In this document: positions 1 through 7,004 of the stretch, in pieces
Numbering within the stretch: the stretch's first letter is position 1
Layout of the letters: each line of letters begins with the position of its first letter
Source: Bacteroidaceae bacterium
GTDB taxonomy: Bacteria > Bacteroidota > Bacteroidia > Bacteroidales > Bacteroidaceae
Assembly (NCBI GenBank): GCA_017464345.1
Contig: JAFUAH010000030.1
Coordinates: 1-64,000 of the forward strand
Direction of reading: 5' to 3'
Length of the DNA stretch: 64,000 nt
The notes under the pieces: generated by a model
The model's database searches: none
Seen by the model: only the letters and a program-made list of their open reading frames with translations
What the model was told of the DNA's origin: nothing
Made by a program: the position numbers and the translations under genes

Positions 1-297
1 TGCCTCTTCCGACCCGGCGAACAGTCGTTGAAGTACGCCTGTCGTTGTCTTGGTGAATCCGAATCGTGTCGGCTCCTTGCACTGGCGGATGAAGTTGCTG
101 AAGAAGTTGTCGAGGGCGTTGCCGTTCTTGTCGAAATGGAGGAAAGACTGTGAGTATTCCTTCCTGATGGGCATTTTAATGGGATTCCCGATGCTGTTCA
201 TCCCTGTGACCACTCCACGCTCTCCAGTCTTGTTGTCCGTGACGATCAGCACGTCCTTGTCGGGCTTCAGTTTCTCTTGCTCTTGTTCCTTGTTCAT
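1..297 (-). CDS. DUF3945/DUF4099-type mobile-element protein, N-terminal part
   Basis: The reading frame starts at the ATG at 297-295 and runs off the left edge, so only about 99 N-terminal residues are visible. It opens with a charged Lys/Glu/Gln stretch, followed by a segment containing LDNFFSNFIRQCKEPTRFGF. A phrase of the type FFSNFxRQxKxPTxFxF is characteristic of the long DUF3945/DUF4099 proteins carried by Bacteroidetes conjugative elements. Their role is not established; they sit near topoisomerase and mobilisation genes. Here the gene lies upstream of small helix-turn-helix genes and two integrases, which fits the regulatory end of such an element. The family call rests on recalled similarity; the C-terminal domains cannot be seen. 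Confidence 0.7.
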   Translation of the reverse strand, partial: MNKEQEQEKLKPDKDVLIVTDNKTGERGVVTGMNSIGNPIKMPIRKEYSQSFLHFDKNGNALDNFFSNFIRQCKEPTRFGFTKTTTGVLQRLFAGSEEA

Positions 298-365
298 TGG
301 TTACTTGGAATTTGATGGTTACTAATGTTGATTAACACTTGTGTACCGCAGTAGGTACGCTATAC

Positions 366-734
366 TTATTGCCGGCTGTATAGTTTCTTCCATGACGGGC
401 GTTTCAACAGGTCGATTTTCTCACTGAGTTGGATGCCCATCTCCTTGTTGTACTTCTGGATAAAGGCGCACACATCGCTTTCCTTATAGTAGATTCTGCG
501 CCGAAGGATGCTGTAGGGTATCAGTCCGAGGGTACGGTAACGCTGCATCGTCCGCTGGCTTACGTTCAGCAGTTGGCAGAGGTCGGCATTGTCAAGCATC
601 CGTTCTCCGGCCTTGTCAGTGGTAGAGGCTGACGGTTGCTCTTTGAGCCTGTTCAGTTCCTCCATCATCTGCTCCTGATGTTCGCTGATGCGGTTCATCC
701 ACATATCGAAATGCTCCTTGGTAAGTTGTTCCAT
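366..734 (-). CDS. Helix-turn-helix protein of a mobile element (excisionase/MerR-like fold)
   Basis: This 122-residue protein has a predicted N-terminal helix (residues 1-35, Gln/Glu/Met rich), then a compact HTH of the 'helix-turn-helix domain 17' type: a LDNADLCQLLNVSQRTMQRY segment, a GLIPYS turn and a beta-wing around RRRIYYKESDV. Proteins like this occur in pairs or triplets beside Bacteroidetes integrases, where some act as excisionases or as control proteins of excision. It shares its layout (N-terminal helix, LxVSxRTxxxYR, GLIPxx, YYKxxDV) with the two plus-strand genes at 997 and 1325, so the three are probably paralogues. Which one, if any, is the excisionase cannot be decided from sequence alone. 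Confidence 0.75.
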   Translation of the reverse strand: MEQLTKEHFDMWMNRISEHQEQMMEELNRLKEQPSASTTDKAGERMLDNADLCQLLNVSQRTMQRYRTLGLIPYSILRRRIYYKESDVCAFIQKYNKEMGIQLSEKIDLLKRPSWKKLYSRQ

Positions 735-940
735 ATCACTTGCTTGTCTTTGATTTAACTCTCTTGTTTTTGCCTGATAATCAGGATTTCGGTTGCAAAA
801 TTATAGGTATGCTTCGACCCCATTTCACTAATAAATGCTTACTAAGGAAAGATTTTCTTGGAATTGGTTGGCTACAGGGTGGCTTGACGGCCATTTTCAG
901 CCATTTCAGTGCCACTTCAAGCCAACTTGGGGGGCAGTGA

Positions 941-970
941 TTGAGGTTGTCTTTTTCCTTTGTTACTTTG
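941..970 (+). promoter_or_regulatory. Putative Bacteroidetes-type promoter for the 997-1627 HTH pair
   Basis: TTG at 941-943 and TTACTTTG at 963-970 are separated by 19 bases, close to the Bacteroidetes sigma consensus TTG-n19-TAnnTTTG (one mismatch in the -7 box). The start codon follows 27 bases later. Confidence 0.5.
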
Positions 971-996
971 CACCCGAAATCAAAAATCGGACAGAC

Positions 997-1317
997 ATGG
1001 AGATAGTGATTATTGAGAAAAAGGCTTTTGAGGACTTCATCCAGACGGTGGAGTACTTTATATCGCGCATCACCAGTATGGATGCACGGACGGAGGACAA
1101 GCAGCCGGAGCAATGGCTTGATACGGCTGACGTATGCGCAGGGCTTCAGTTAGACCGCCGCACGGTGTATTCGCTACGGGAACAAGGCAAACTGCCGTTC
1201 TCGCAGTTCCAGCACAGGGTATATTACAAGGCAAAGGACGTGAAGGCTCTGGCTGACGGACTAACGGCGAAGTCGCCAAAGAGTGAGGACACGGAAATAG
1301 TCAATCCATCAAAATAG
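997..1317 (+). CDS. Helix-turn-helix protein of a mobile element
   Basis: The ATG at 997 is chosen over an in-frame ATG at 835 because the promoter-like TTACTTTG lies at 963-970 and the residues encoded upstream look like non-coding sequence. The 106-residue product has an N-terminal helix (EKKAFEDFIQTVEYF), then LDTADVCAGLQLDRRTVYSL, a GKLPFS turn and an YYKAKDVKAL wing: a winged helix-turn-helix of the excisionase/MerR-like superfamily. It is followed 7 bases later by a paralogue, so the two are probably co-transcribed, facing away from the gene at 366. Likely role: control of excision or of transfer genes (inference from context). Confidence 0.75.
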   Translation: MEIVIIEKKAFEDFIQTVEYFISRITSMDARTEDKQPEQWLDTADVCAGLQLDRRTVYSLREQGKLPFSQFQHRVYYKAKDVKALADGLTAKSPKSEDTEIVNPSK

Positions 1318-1324
1318 AATCATC

Positions 1325-1627
1325 ATGTTAGGACAGGACATCATCACCAAGGATTATTTCACCGACCTTTACGGACGCATCCGAAAGGCTCTGGAGATGC
1401 ACGAAGAGGCTACGCAGCACTACCGCCCATTGCTGGACGGCGTTCGCTACATGACCGACAAGGAACTATCGGAAATGCTCAAAGTGAGCCGCCACACCTT
1501 GCAGCAGTACCGCAACAAGGGACTGATTCCCTTTACTTATTGCCAGGGCAAGGTGCTCTATAAGGAGCAGGACGTGCAGGAACTGCTTGAAAGGAACTAC
1601 CAGCCCGCACGTTGGAACGGAACATGA
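1325..1627 (+). CDS. Helix-turn-helix protein of a mobile element (paralogue of the 997 gene)
   Basis: A 100-residue protein with the same plan as its upstream neighbour: amphipathic N-terminal helix (residues 10-30), MTDKELSEMLKVSRHTLQQY recognition region, GLIPFT turn and VLYKEQDVQELL wing. The short spacing from 1317 suggests one transcript. Small HTH proteins of this family often form the Xis-like set of Bacteroidetes integrative elements. The gene converges on the RhuM-like gene, and a hairpin at 1669-1711 lies between the two stops. Confidence 0.75.
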   Translation: MLGQDIITKDYFTDLYGRIRKALEMHEEATQHYRPLLDGVRYMTDKELSEMLKVSRHTLQQYRNKGLIPFTYCQGKVLYKEQDVQELLERNYQPARWNGT

Positions 1628-1668
1628 GATTTTGGATTATCATAAGTTTGGTTTTAGTTTGTAATGAA

Positions 1669-1711
1669 GAATCCGCACCATCATTGCAGCGGCAATCGGT
1701 GATGCGGATTC
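1669..1711. terminator. Hairpin terminator between convergent genes
   Basis: GAATCCGCA (1669-1677) pairs with TGCGGATTC (1703-1711), with an inner ATTGC/GCAAT stem. On the plus strand it is followed by AAATTTTTG, as expected for intrinsic termination of the HTH pair. Confidence 0.6.
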
Positions 1712-1733
1712 AAATTTTTGTCATTTCGTGTTC

Positions 1734-2132
1734 CTATCTCGGAGGCAGTTCCAACGTCAGGCAGACGTTTTCGTACATCGGTCTGCCCATCAGTCGGTTC
1801 ATGATATACTTGCGGAACTTCTGGCTGTTGTGGCTGTCAATGGCGTATGCCAGACGGATAACAATTTCAAGGTTATACACGTCGATGTTCCAGTTCGGAT
1901 GATAGGGGAACAAACGGAACGAGCCGTGAGTGTCCTCTTCGTGCGCGATACCTTTATTATATATAGAGCGTATCGTGCGGAATACCTCGGCTGACGGAAC
2001 GAAAAGCATGCCTGCTATCTCGTCCACCGTCATCCATACGTCTTTGTCGGGCATAGTGATGATGCCGCCCTCGGTCATTCTGATGATGCCTCGATCAAAG
2101 ACATCCTTGGGTATCATAGAAATGTTTGTCAT
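1734..2132 (-). CDS. RhuM-like small protein of a mobile element
   Basis: This 132-residue protein has an N-terminal segment (DKDVWMTVDEIAGMLF) resembling the 'is the regulator used' helix of RhuM/Fic-associated proteins, and a C-terminal segment (YNLEIVIRLAYAIDSHNSQK, then FRKYIMNRL) resembling the YNLDxIxxxGYRVxSxRGxxFRxWA signature of RhuM. It is much shorter than full RhuM (about 330 residues), so only the N-terminal DNA-binding-like portion is present. It lies 5 bases upstream of the first integrase in the same direction and is probably co-transcribed with it. Function in the element is unknown. Confidence 0.6.
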   Translation of the reverse strand: MTNISMIPKDVFDRGIIRMTEGGIITMPDKDVWMTVDEIAGMLFVPSAEVFRTIRSIYNKGIAHEEDTHGSFRLFPYHPNWNIDVYNLEIVIRLAYAIDSHNSQKFRKYIMNRLMGRPMYENVCLTLELPPR

Positions 2133-2137
2133 AATCT

Positions 2138-3484
2138 TCAGTCTGTTGGGATGTGATACAATAGGTTCTTCTTGGGGCGTCCGACCTTCTTCACTGCCAG
2201 ACGTGGGTCTTCGCGCAGCAGTTCCTTCGGACGGTCGAGTTTCTTCTGTAGCAGTGCCTTGTTGTGCTCTGCCGTGGTGTCGCTGGTTGCCAGTCCCTTT
2301 GCTTCCCGGCGTTTCTGCAGTCTGTCCATGTCACGGCTGATGTTGTCGTCGGTGATCTTAGCGTACACCTGTGTACTCTTCACGCTGGAGTGACCCATCA
2401 TTTTGGCTATGCTTTCCAAGCAGATACCTTCTGATACGAGCATCGTGCCGAAGGTGTGACGGGCCATGTGTGCCGAGAGGTTTTCTGTCCTGCCGATAGC
2501 GAAGCCCATTTCGTGAATGTCCGTCCAAGCACTGTTGAGCGTAGGCAGCGGAAATACGGGCTTTTCGTCGTCAGTGGTGTTATACATGTCGAGTATCTGC
2601 TCTGCTATGGGGTGCAGGGGGATGAACGACTCCACTTTCGTTTTCTGTCGGTTGATGCGGATATAGCGCCGCCCGTCGGCAGTCTTGCCGATGTGGTGAG
2701 GGTAGAAGCCACGGGCATCCACGTATGCAAGTCCCGTCAGGCTGGAGAAGATAAACCAGTGGCGGAACATCTCCATGCGGCTGTCTGCCATCGGGGTCGA
2801 AAGCAGTTTCTTGAAGTCCTCACGGTTCACGAAACGGTGACGGGTCTGTATCTTCTTCTCATATTCTACGTTCTCTATTGGGTTACAGCGCAGGACTTCC
2901 ATATCCACGCCGAGCCACAGAAGACGGTTAAGCCATATAAGGCAATGGTTAGCCTGTGCTGGGCCGAGGTTCTTGCCTTTCACCAGATGCACCTTGTAGC
3001 CTTGCCCGAAGGCTTCATCTATGTCCGTCAGTGGAATGTCTTTCTTGCCGAGCGAGTGCAGGTACTCTTGCAGATGAGCTTGCAGGCTACGGCTCTGGCG
3101 GTAGGTGTTCACCTTGTTCAACTCATTGGCACGGATGCGCAGTCGTTCCCGTTCCCATTCGCCCATCTGCAGCAGGGTAGTTGGCTTCTTTGTCTTTTCA
3201 GTGATGATGTTCTTCAAGATTTCGGGAGTGATAACCCCGTTCTCACGCAGTTGCTCGTCATAGAGGGTGTCAATCCGCTTGCGCAGGTCGATGAGTCGGT
3301 TGTTGTCCCTTGCAATGGAAATCTCTCCCCTCTTTGCGTTCCAGTCCTCCGGACGGCAGTAGATGTCCGTCGTCAGTGCAGTTTTCTTTCCATCAATGGT
3401 GATGCGGCACATGACGGCAGTGGTGCCGTCGGACTTCACCTTGGCACGGTTGATGTAATACAGTTGGCTGAATGTACTTCTCAT
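2138..3484 (-). CDS. Tyrosine site-specific recombinase (integrase), proximal copy
   Basis: The 448-residue product has the three-part layout of Bacteroidetes element integrases: an arm-binding N-terminus (residues 1-95), a SAM-like core-binding domain (about 100-215) and a catalytic domain (about 220-400). Catalytic signatures seen are HMARHTFGT (HxxRH, about residue 340), a GHSS segment and QVYAKI with the nucleophilic Tyr near 374. The first Arg of the R-H-R-Y set is missing: the usual TGLR is TGLAYVDA, as is known for IntDOT-like enzymes. A basic tail (KKVGRPKKN) follows. It lies 12 bases downstream of a second integrase on the same strand, so the two are likely made together and may cooperate in integration. 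Confidence 0.93.
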   Translation of the reverse strand: MRSTFSQLYYINRAKVKSDGTTAVMCRITIDGKKTALTTDIYCRPEDWNAKRGEISIARDNNRLIDLRKRIDTLYDEQLRENGVITPEILKNIITEKTKKPTTLLQMGEWERERLRIRANELNKVNTYRQSRSLQAHLQEYLHSLGKKDIPLTDIDEAFGQGYKVHLVKGKNLGPAQANHCLIWLNRLLWLGVDMEVLRCNPIENVEYEKKIQTRHRFVNREDFKKLLSTPMADSRMEMFRHWFIFSSLTGLAYVDARGFYPHHIGKTADGRRYIRINRQKTKVESFIPLHPIAEQILDMYNTTDDEKPVFPLPTLNSAWTDIHEMGFAIGRTENLSAHMARHTFGTMLVSEGICLESIAKMMGHSSVKSTQVYAKITDDNISRDMDRLQKRREAKGLATSDTTAEHNKALLQKKLDRPKELLREDPRLAVKKVGRPKKNLLYHIPTD

Positions 3485-3496
3485 ATTCGTTTCTCC

Positions 3497-4726
3497 TTAT
3501 TTTGTGATGAAATTAAAATCCTTGGTTGCTTCGATGAACTTGTCCATGTCCTCAAAGAGTTTCTTCGGGGTGACACGGGCATAGACTTGTGTCTGGTTGA
3601 TGTTCGTGTGACCGAGCATACGGCTGATGGTTTCCAGCGGCACACCCTCTTCAAGTGTTATCAGACTGGCAAACGAGTGTCGCCCCTGATGGAAGTGGAT
3701 GGGTTCTTTCAGACCTATCCAGCCCGATATGCCACGCAGATGGGCATGGAGGGTACGGTGGAACACATACGGAAAGAGCGTCTTTCGCGTATCGTCGTGG
3801 TACTTCTCTATGAGGGCGATTGCTTCGGGCAGCAGTTTCACGGCTGCACGGTTCTCGTTCTTACGACGCAGATACTTCAGCCAGAGGTTGCCGTCCTCGT
3901 CGATGGAAAGGTTATCATCCGTGACGGACACCACATCGGAGTAGGGTACGCCAGTGTAGCAGGCGAACAGGAACATATCACGGGAGAGGATATGCCCCTC
4001 GTGCTTCGGGTCAATCTGGAGGTCACGGATTTTCTCGAAAGTTTCACGGCTGAGAGCCCTGGGAGTGGTCTCGCGTCTTCTCGGCAGGGAGAAGTGGGCG
4101 AAATATTGCCTTTCGGCAATGCCTTCCTTGAAGGCACCCTTGCAAGCCTTCTTCAACAGGGCAAGGAAATGACGGGCAGAGCCTTCATGTCCGCATTCGT
4201 CGCAGATGTACGACTGGAAATCATAGATGAATTGCTCTGTCAGTTGCCCGAAAGCAATGTCCTCGGTCTTGAATTTCTTCAGTATGAAGGCTTGCAGGTA
4301 GTCGCAGAAAGCCTTGTAGTGGTAGTAAGTGCCCTTGGCACGGTCAACGCCAATGCGTGAATGACATTCGGCTTTCATACGTTGTGCATACTGCATCAGC
4401 GTCACTTGCGACTGGATGCTGCCCTGCAAGACCGCCTTAACGTCAGCGGCACAGAAGTCCGACTGACGTGCCTTCACGGACTCATAGGCATTGTTGATTG
4501 ACAACAGCAGTTGCTCAATCTTGCGGTTCACCTCAACCGCCTCCTTGCTCTTGCCGTTCAGACGGCTTTCACGGGGATTCCACAAATCAGGGGTGCAGGA
4601 AATCTTGCACGAAAACTGAGACATCGAGTTTCCGAGTGTGATACGCCCCATAATGGGAGCCTTTCCTTTCTTGTCTGTCGTGCTCTTTTTGAGGTAGAGC
4701 AGCACCTTGAATTTTTCATCTTTCAT
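3497..4726 (-). CDS. Tyrosine site-specific recombinase (integrase), distal copy nearest the element end
   Basis: A 409-residue tyrosine recombinase. It opens with the arm-binding fold common in Bacteroidetes (VLLYLKKSTTDKKGKAPIMG), has a core-binding domain around 100-200 and a catalytic domain with HQGRHSFAS (about residue 347), LGHTNINQTQVY and the nucleophilic Tyr near 381. As in its neighbour, the first catalytic Arg is replaced (TGVPYSDV). It is the gene closest to the presumed element end and to the GGTAACG repeats at 4840-4889, which would be natural arm-type sites. It shares little sequence with the 2138-3484 enzyme outside the catalytic motifs, so this is a pair of divergent integrases rather than a recent duplication. 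Confidence 0.93.
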   Translation of the reverse strand: MKDEKFKVLLYLKKSTTDKKGKAPIMGRITLGNSMSQFSCKISCTPDLWNPRESRLNGKSKEAVEVNRKIEQLLLSINNAYESVKARQSDFCAADVKAVLQGSIQSQVTLMQYAQRMKAECHSRIGVDRAKGTYYHYKAFCDYLQAFILKKFKTEDIAFGQLTEQFIYDFQSYICDECGHEGSARHFLALLKKACKGAFKEGIAERQYFAHFSLPRRRETTPRALSRETFEKIRDLQIDPKHEGHILSRDMFLFACYTGVPYSDVVSVTDDNLSIDEDGNLWLKYLRRKNENRAAVKLLPEAIALIEKYHDDTRKTLFPYVFHRTLHAHLRGISGWIGLKEPIHFHQGRHSFASLITLEEGVPLETISRMLGHTNINQTQVYARVTPKKLFEDMDKFIEATKDFNFITK

Positions 4727-4967
4727 ACTCGCTTATAATTTGGTCGCAAAATTAGCTCAATTACAAGCGTCCTCCGTATGGAAGAATGTGTCCGAATATG
4801 TATGTTTTTCCGAGCCTCCGACTAATTTGGGGTCTCATTCGTTACCAATACAATTTTCGGTAACGAGACAGGTAACGATTTGGTAACGGAACGATGGTCA
4901 TATTTTACAATATGCATTCCTGCCCATCGAAACATGGAATACATAAAATCAGCAGTCCGTCAGGCAC
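4727..4967. other. Non-coding element end with GGTAACG repeats; presumed attachment region
   Basis: No gene is seen in these 241 bases. Three direct copies of GGTAACG lie at 4859, 4871 and 4882, and an inverted copy CGTTACCAA at 4840-4848 mirrors TTGGTAACG at 4880-4888. The stretch sits between the outermost integrase and the 3' end of rsmI. Repeats of this kind beside an integrase gene usually serve as arm-type integrase or excisionase sites. The exact att core cannot be defined because the other end of the element is outside the window. Confidence 0.5.
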
Positions 4968-5789
4968 TTACGGGAATAATCTCCACATTCGTCTCACCCT
5001 TGATTTCTTGGTTATATTCCCCTTTCTAAGTTGTTTCCTTTGGTATTTCGATAGTTTCTTTTTCTCAGAGGGTTCGGAAAGCTCGGAGGACTCGGAGAGG
5101 TCCGAGGAGTCCGACTCCCCGGAATATCCTCCCACGACGACCACAAACTCGCCCCGGGGCTCGTCGGCTTGGAAGTGAACGAGCACCTCGGCCACCGTGC
5201 CGCGGACGCTCTCCTCATGCACCTTCGATATTTCGCGGCTGACGCTCACCGGACGGTCTGCCCCGAAGGTCTCGGCCAGCTGCTCCAGCAGGTGCACCAC
5301 ACGATGCGGGCTCTCGTAGAAGACGATGGTGCGCGGTTCGCGACTCAACTCCTGCAGGCGAGTCAGGCGGCCCTTCTTCTGCGGCAGGAACCCCTCGAAA
5401 CAGAACCTGTCGCAAGGCAGCCCCGACGACACCAAGGCTGGCACGAAAGCTGTGGCCCCAGGCAGCGTCACCACCTCCGCACCAGCCCTGACGGCCTCGT
5501 GCACAAGCAGATAGCCCGGGTCACTGATGCCAGGCGTGCCGGCATCCGAGACCAGGGCTATCGTTTCGCCACCCTGCAGACGGGCCACGAAGCGGGCCAC
5601 CGTCTGGTGTTCGTTGAACTTATGAAAAGACTGCATGGCATTCCGTATGTCGAAATGTCGGAGCAGGTTGCCCGAGGTGCGCGTATCCTCGGCGAGAATC
5701 AGGTCGGCCTGGCGCAGGACGCGCAGGGCACGGGCCGTGATATCTTCCAGATTCCCTACTGGGGTCGGTACGACGTAGAGTGTTCCCAT
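4968..5789 (-). CDS. rsmI: 16S rRNA (cytidine-1402-2'-O)-methyltransferase
   Basis: The N-terminus (GTLYVVPTPVGNLEDITARA) and the following LILAEDTRTSGNLLRHF, SDAGTPGISDPGYLLV and LPGATAFVPALVSSGLP segments are diagnostic of RsmI, the tetrapyrrole-methylase-fold enzyme that uses SAM to 2'-O-methylate C1402 in the 30S decoding centre. At 273 residues it is slightly long. After residue about 225 comes a Ser/Asp/Glu-rich run, then a Lys/Arg-rich tail ending RVRRMWRLFP. The tail lies next to the integrative element, so the last residues may come from element DNA (inference). A TACATTTG box on the minus strand at 5804-5797 puts the transcript start almost at the start codon. Confidence 0.95.
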   Translation of the reverse strand: MGTLYVVPTPVGNLEDITARALRVLRQADLILAEDTRTSGNLLRHFDIRNAMQSFHKFNEHQTVARFVARLQGGETIALVSDAGTPGISDPGYLLVHEAVRAGAEVVTLPGATAFVPALVSSGLPCDRFCFEGFLPQKKGRLTRLQELSREPRTIVFYESPHRVVHLLEQLAETFGADRPVSVSREISKVHEESVRGTVAEVLVHFQADEPRGEFVVVVGGYSGESDSSDLSESSELSEPSEKKKLSKYQRKQLRKGNITKKSRVRRMWRLFP

Positions 5790-5796
5790 TCGACTG

Positions 5797-5804
5797 CAAA
5801 TGTA
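5797..5804 (-). promoter_or_regulatory. -7 box of rsmI promoter (near-leaderless)
   Basis: TACATTTG on the minus strand matches TAnnTTTG exactly and ends only 7 bases before the rsmI ATG (5789), so the mRNA would have almost no leader. Confidence 0.5.
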
Positions 5805-5842
5805 CGTATTTTTTTTCGTTCGGCAAGCATTTTATATTATTT

Positions 5843-5873
5843 TTGGTAATTTGCAAAAAAAGGAGTAAATTTG
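5843..5873 (+). promoter_or_regulatory. Promoter of the FMN-binding protein gene
   Basis: TTG at 5843-5845 and a perfect TAAATTTG at 5866-5873 are 20 bases apart. The gene starts 41 bases downstream. Confidence 0.6.
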
Positions 5874-5914
5874 CAGCGTAGAATGATAGGCTCTCTAAAA
5901 TAGGCACATAAAGA

Positions 5915-6322
5915 ATGAAGACACACACACTGACACTGACCGCCGTGGCACTGGCCACCATGCTGCTGAGCGCACGCCCGGCCGACGACACACTGACACG
6001 GCAGACCGACGGCACATACGTGGTGAACACCACCACTCTGGCACCCGACGTGGAGGGATACGTCGAGGCCACACCACTGTGCATCTACATCAAAGACGAC
6101 AAAATACAGCGCATCGAGGCACTGCCTAACCAGGAAACACCCAAATACTTCCACAAAGTGAAGCAGGGCATGCTGACACAGTGGAACGGAAAAAAGGTGA
6201 AGACCGTGCTGCGCGACATGAAGGCCGAAGCCGACGGGGTGACCGGAGCCACATACTCCTCAAACGCCGTCTTTGAAAACGTGAAGCGCGGACTGCAATA
6301 CTATCTGAAACACAAAAAGTAG
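5915..6322 (+). CDS. Secreted FMN-binding domain protein
   Basis: A 135-residue protein with a cleavable signal peptide (residues 1-22, hydrophobic TAVALATMLL core). The rest resembles the FMN_bind domain found in RnfG and NqrC: it ends with EADGVTGATYSSNAVFENVK, where the GAT(Y)S motif is where FMN is attached to a Thr through phosphoester linkage by ApbE-type transferase. It is a stand-alone single domain without membrane anchor, so it is probably a periplasmic flavoprotein in electron transfer; its partner is not nearby. It is divergent from rsmI with its own promoter, and tdk follows 48 bases later. Confidence 0.8.
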   Translation: MKTHTLTLTAVALATMLLSARPADDTLTRQTDGTYVVNTTTLAPDVEGYVEATPLCIYIKDDKIQRIEALPNQETPKYFHKVKQGMLTQWNGKKVKTVLRDMKAEADGVTGATYSSNAVFENVKRGLQYYLKHKK

Positions 6323-6330
6323 CAGTTTTA

Positions 6331-6370
6331 CAGTTCATAGTTCATAGTTCACAGTTCATAGTTCATAGTT
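6331..6370 (+). repeat. 7-bp tandem repeat (AGTTCAT) abutting the tdk start codon
   Basis: About 5.7 copies of the 7-mer AGTTCAT (one copy AGTTCAC) fill the whole spacer between the FMN-binding gene and tdk, ending exactly at the base before the tdk ATG (6371). No other feature lies in this spacer, so any ribosome-binding information for tdk must lie in the repeat. Confidence 0.85.
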
Positions 6371-6955
6371 ATGTCCCTTACGATAGCAGAACGCAACGGC
6401 GAGATTATGCGCCAAGGTCGCGTGGAAGTGATATGCGGCTCGATGTTCTCCGGCAAGACGGAGGAACTCATCCGCCGCATGAAGCGTGCGAAGTTCGCAC
6501 GGCAGAAAGTGGAAATCTTCAAACCATCCATCGACACCCGCTACTCTGAGGAGGACGTCGTCAGTCACGAGGGAAACTCCATACCCAGCACTCCCGTGGA
6601 CTCCTCGGCCAGCATCCTGCTCATGGCCGGCGACAACGAGGTGGTGGGCATCGACGAGGCACAATTCTTCGATTCCGGCATCGTGGACGTCTGCCAAGAA
6701 CTGGCAGGGCGAGGGGTACGCGTCATCGTGGCCGGGCTGGACCTGGACTTTCAGGGACGGCCTTTTGGTCCCATGCCGGCACTATGCGCCATCGCCGACG
6801 ATGTGTCGAAACAACATGCCATCTGTGTCCGCTGTGGTGCACTGGCCTACGTCAGCCACCGCACCGTGGCCGGCGAAAAGCAGGTGATGCTGGGTGAAAA
6901 GCAGGAGTATGAACCGCTGTGCCGACACTGCTACCAGGAGGCGATGAAAAGGTGA
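6371..6955 (+). CDS. tdk: Thymidine kinase (type II, TK1-like)
   Basis: The 194-residue protein has the P-loop [15 protein letters not shown] (about residues 22-36), the Mg/nucleotide-binding DEAQFFD (about 94-100), the [12 protein letters not shown] substrate lasso and two zinc-binding pairs (CVRCG and CRHC). These define the type II bacterial thymidine kinase, which phosphorylates thymidine with ATP in the salvage route to dTMP. The length matches the family. The ATG at 6371 comes directly after a 7-bp tandem repeat; a start at the ATG for MRQGRVEV is a less likely alternative. Its last codons already form the beginning of a second repeat tract. Confidence 0.96.
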   Translation: MSLTIAERNGEIMRQGRVEVICGSMFSGKTEELIRRMKRAKFARQKVEIFKPSIDTRYSEEDVVSHEGNSIPSTPVDSSASILLMAGDNEVVGIDEAQFFDSGIVDVCQELAGRGVRVIVAGLDLDFQGRPFGPMPALCAIADDVSKQHAICVRCGALAYVSHRTVAGEKQVMLGEKQEYEPLCRHCYQEAMKR

Positions 6956-6999
6956 AAGGGTGAAAAGATGAAAAGATGAAAAGATGAAAAGATGAAAAA
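6943..6999 (+). repeat. 8-bp tandem repeat (GATGAAAA) spanning the tdk 3' end
   Basis: GATGAAAA-type units (six or seven, first ones degenerate as GGTGAAAG) begin inside the last codons of tdk (stop 6953-6955) and run to the next gene at 7005. Confidence 0.8.
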
Positions 7000-7004
7000 G
7001 AAAT

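Noticed and set aside
2456..4360. Long plus-strand open frame (634 codons) opposite the two integrases
   Set aside because: It lies antisense to two well-supported recombinases and its translation has no family features; a shadow frame of GC-rich coding DNA.
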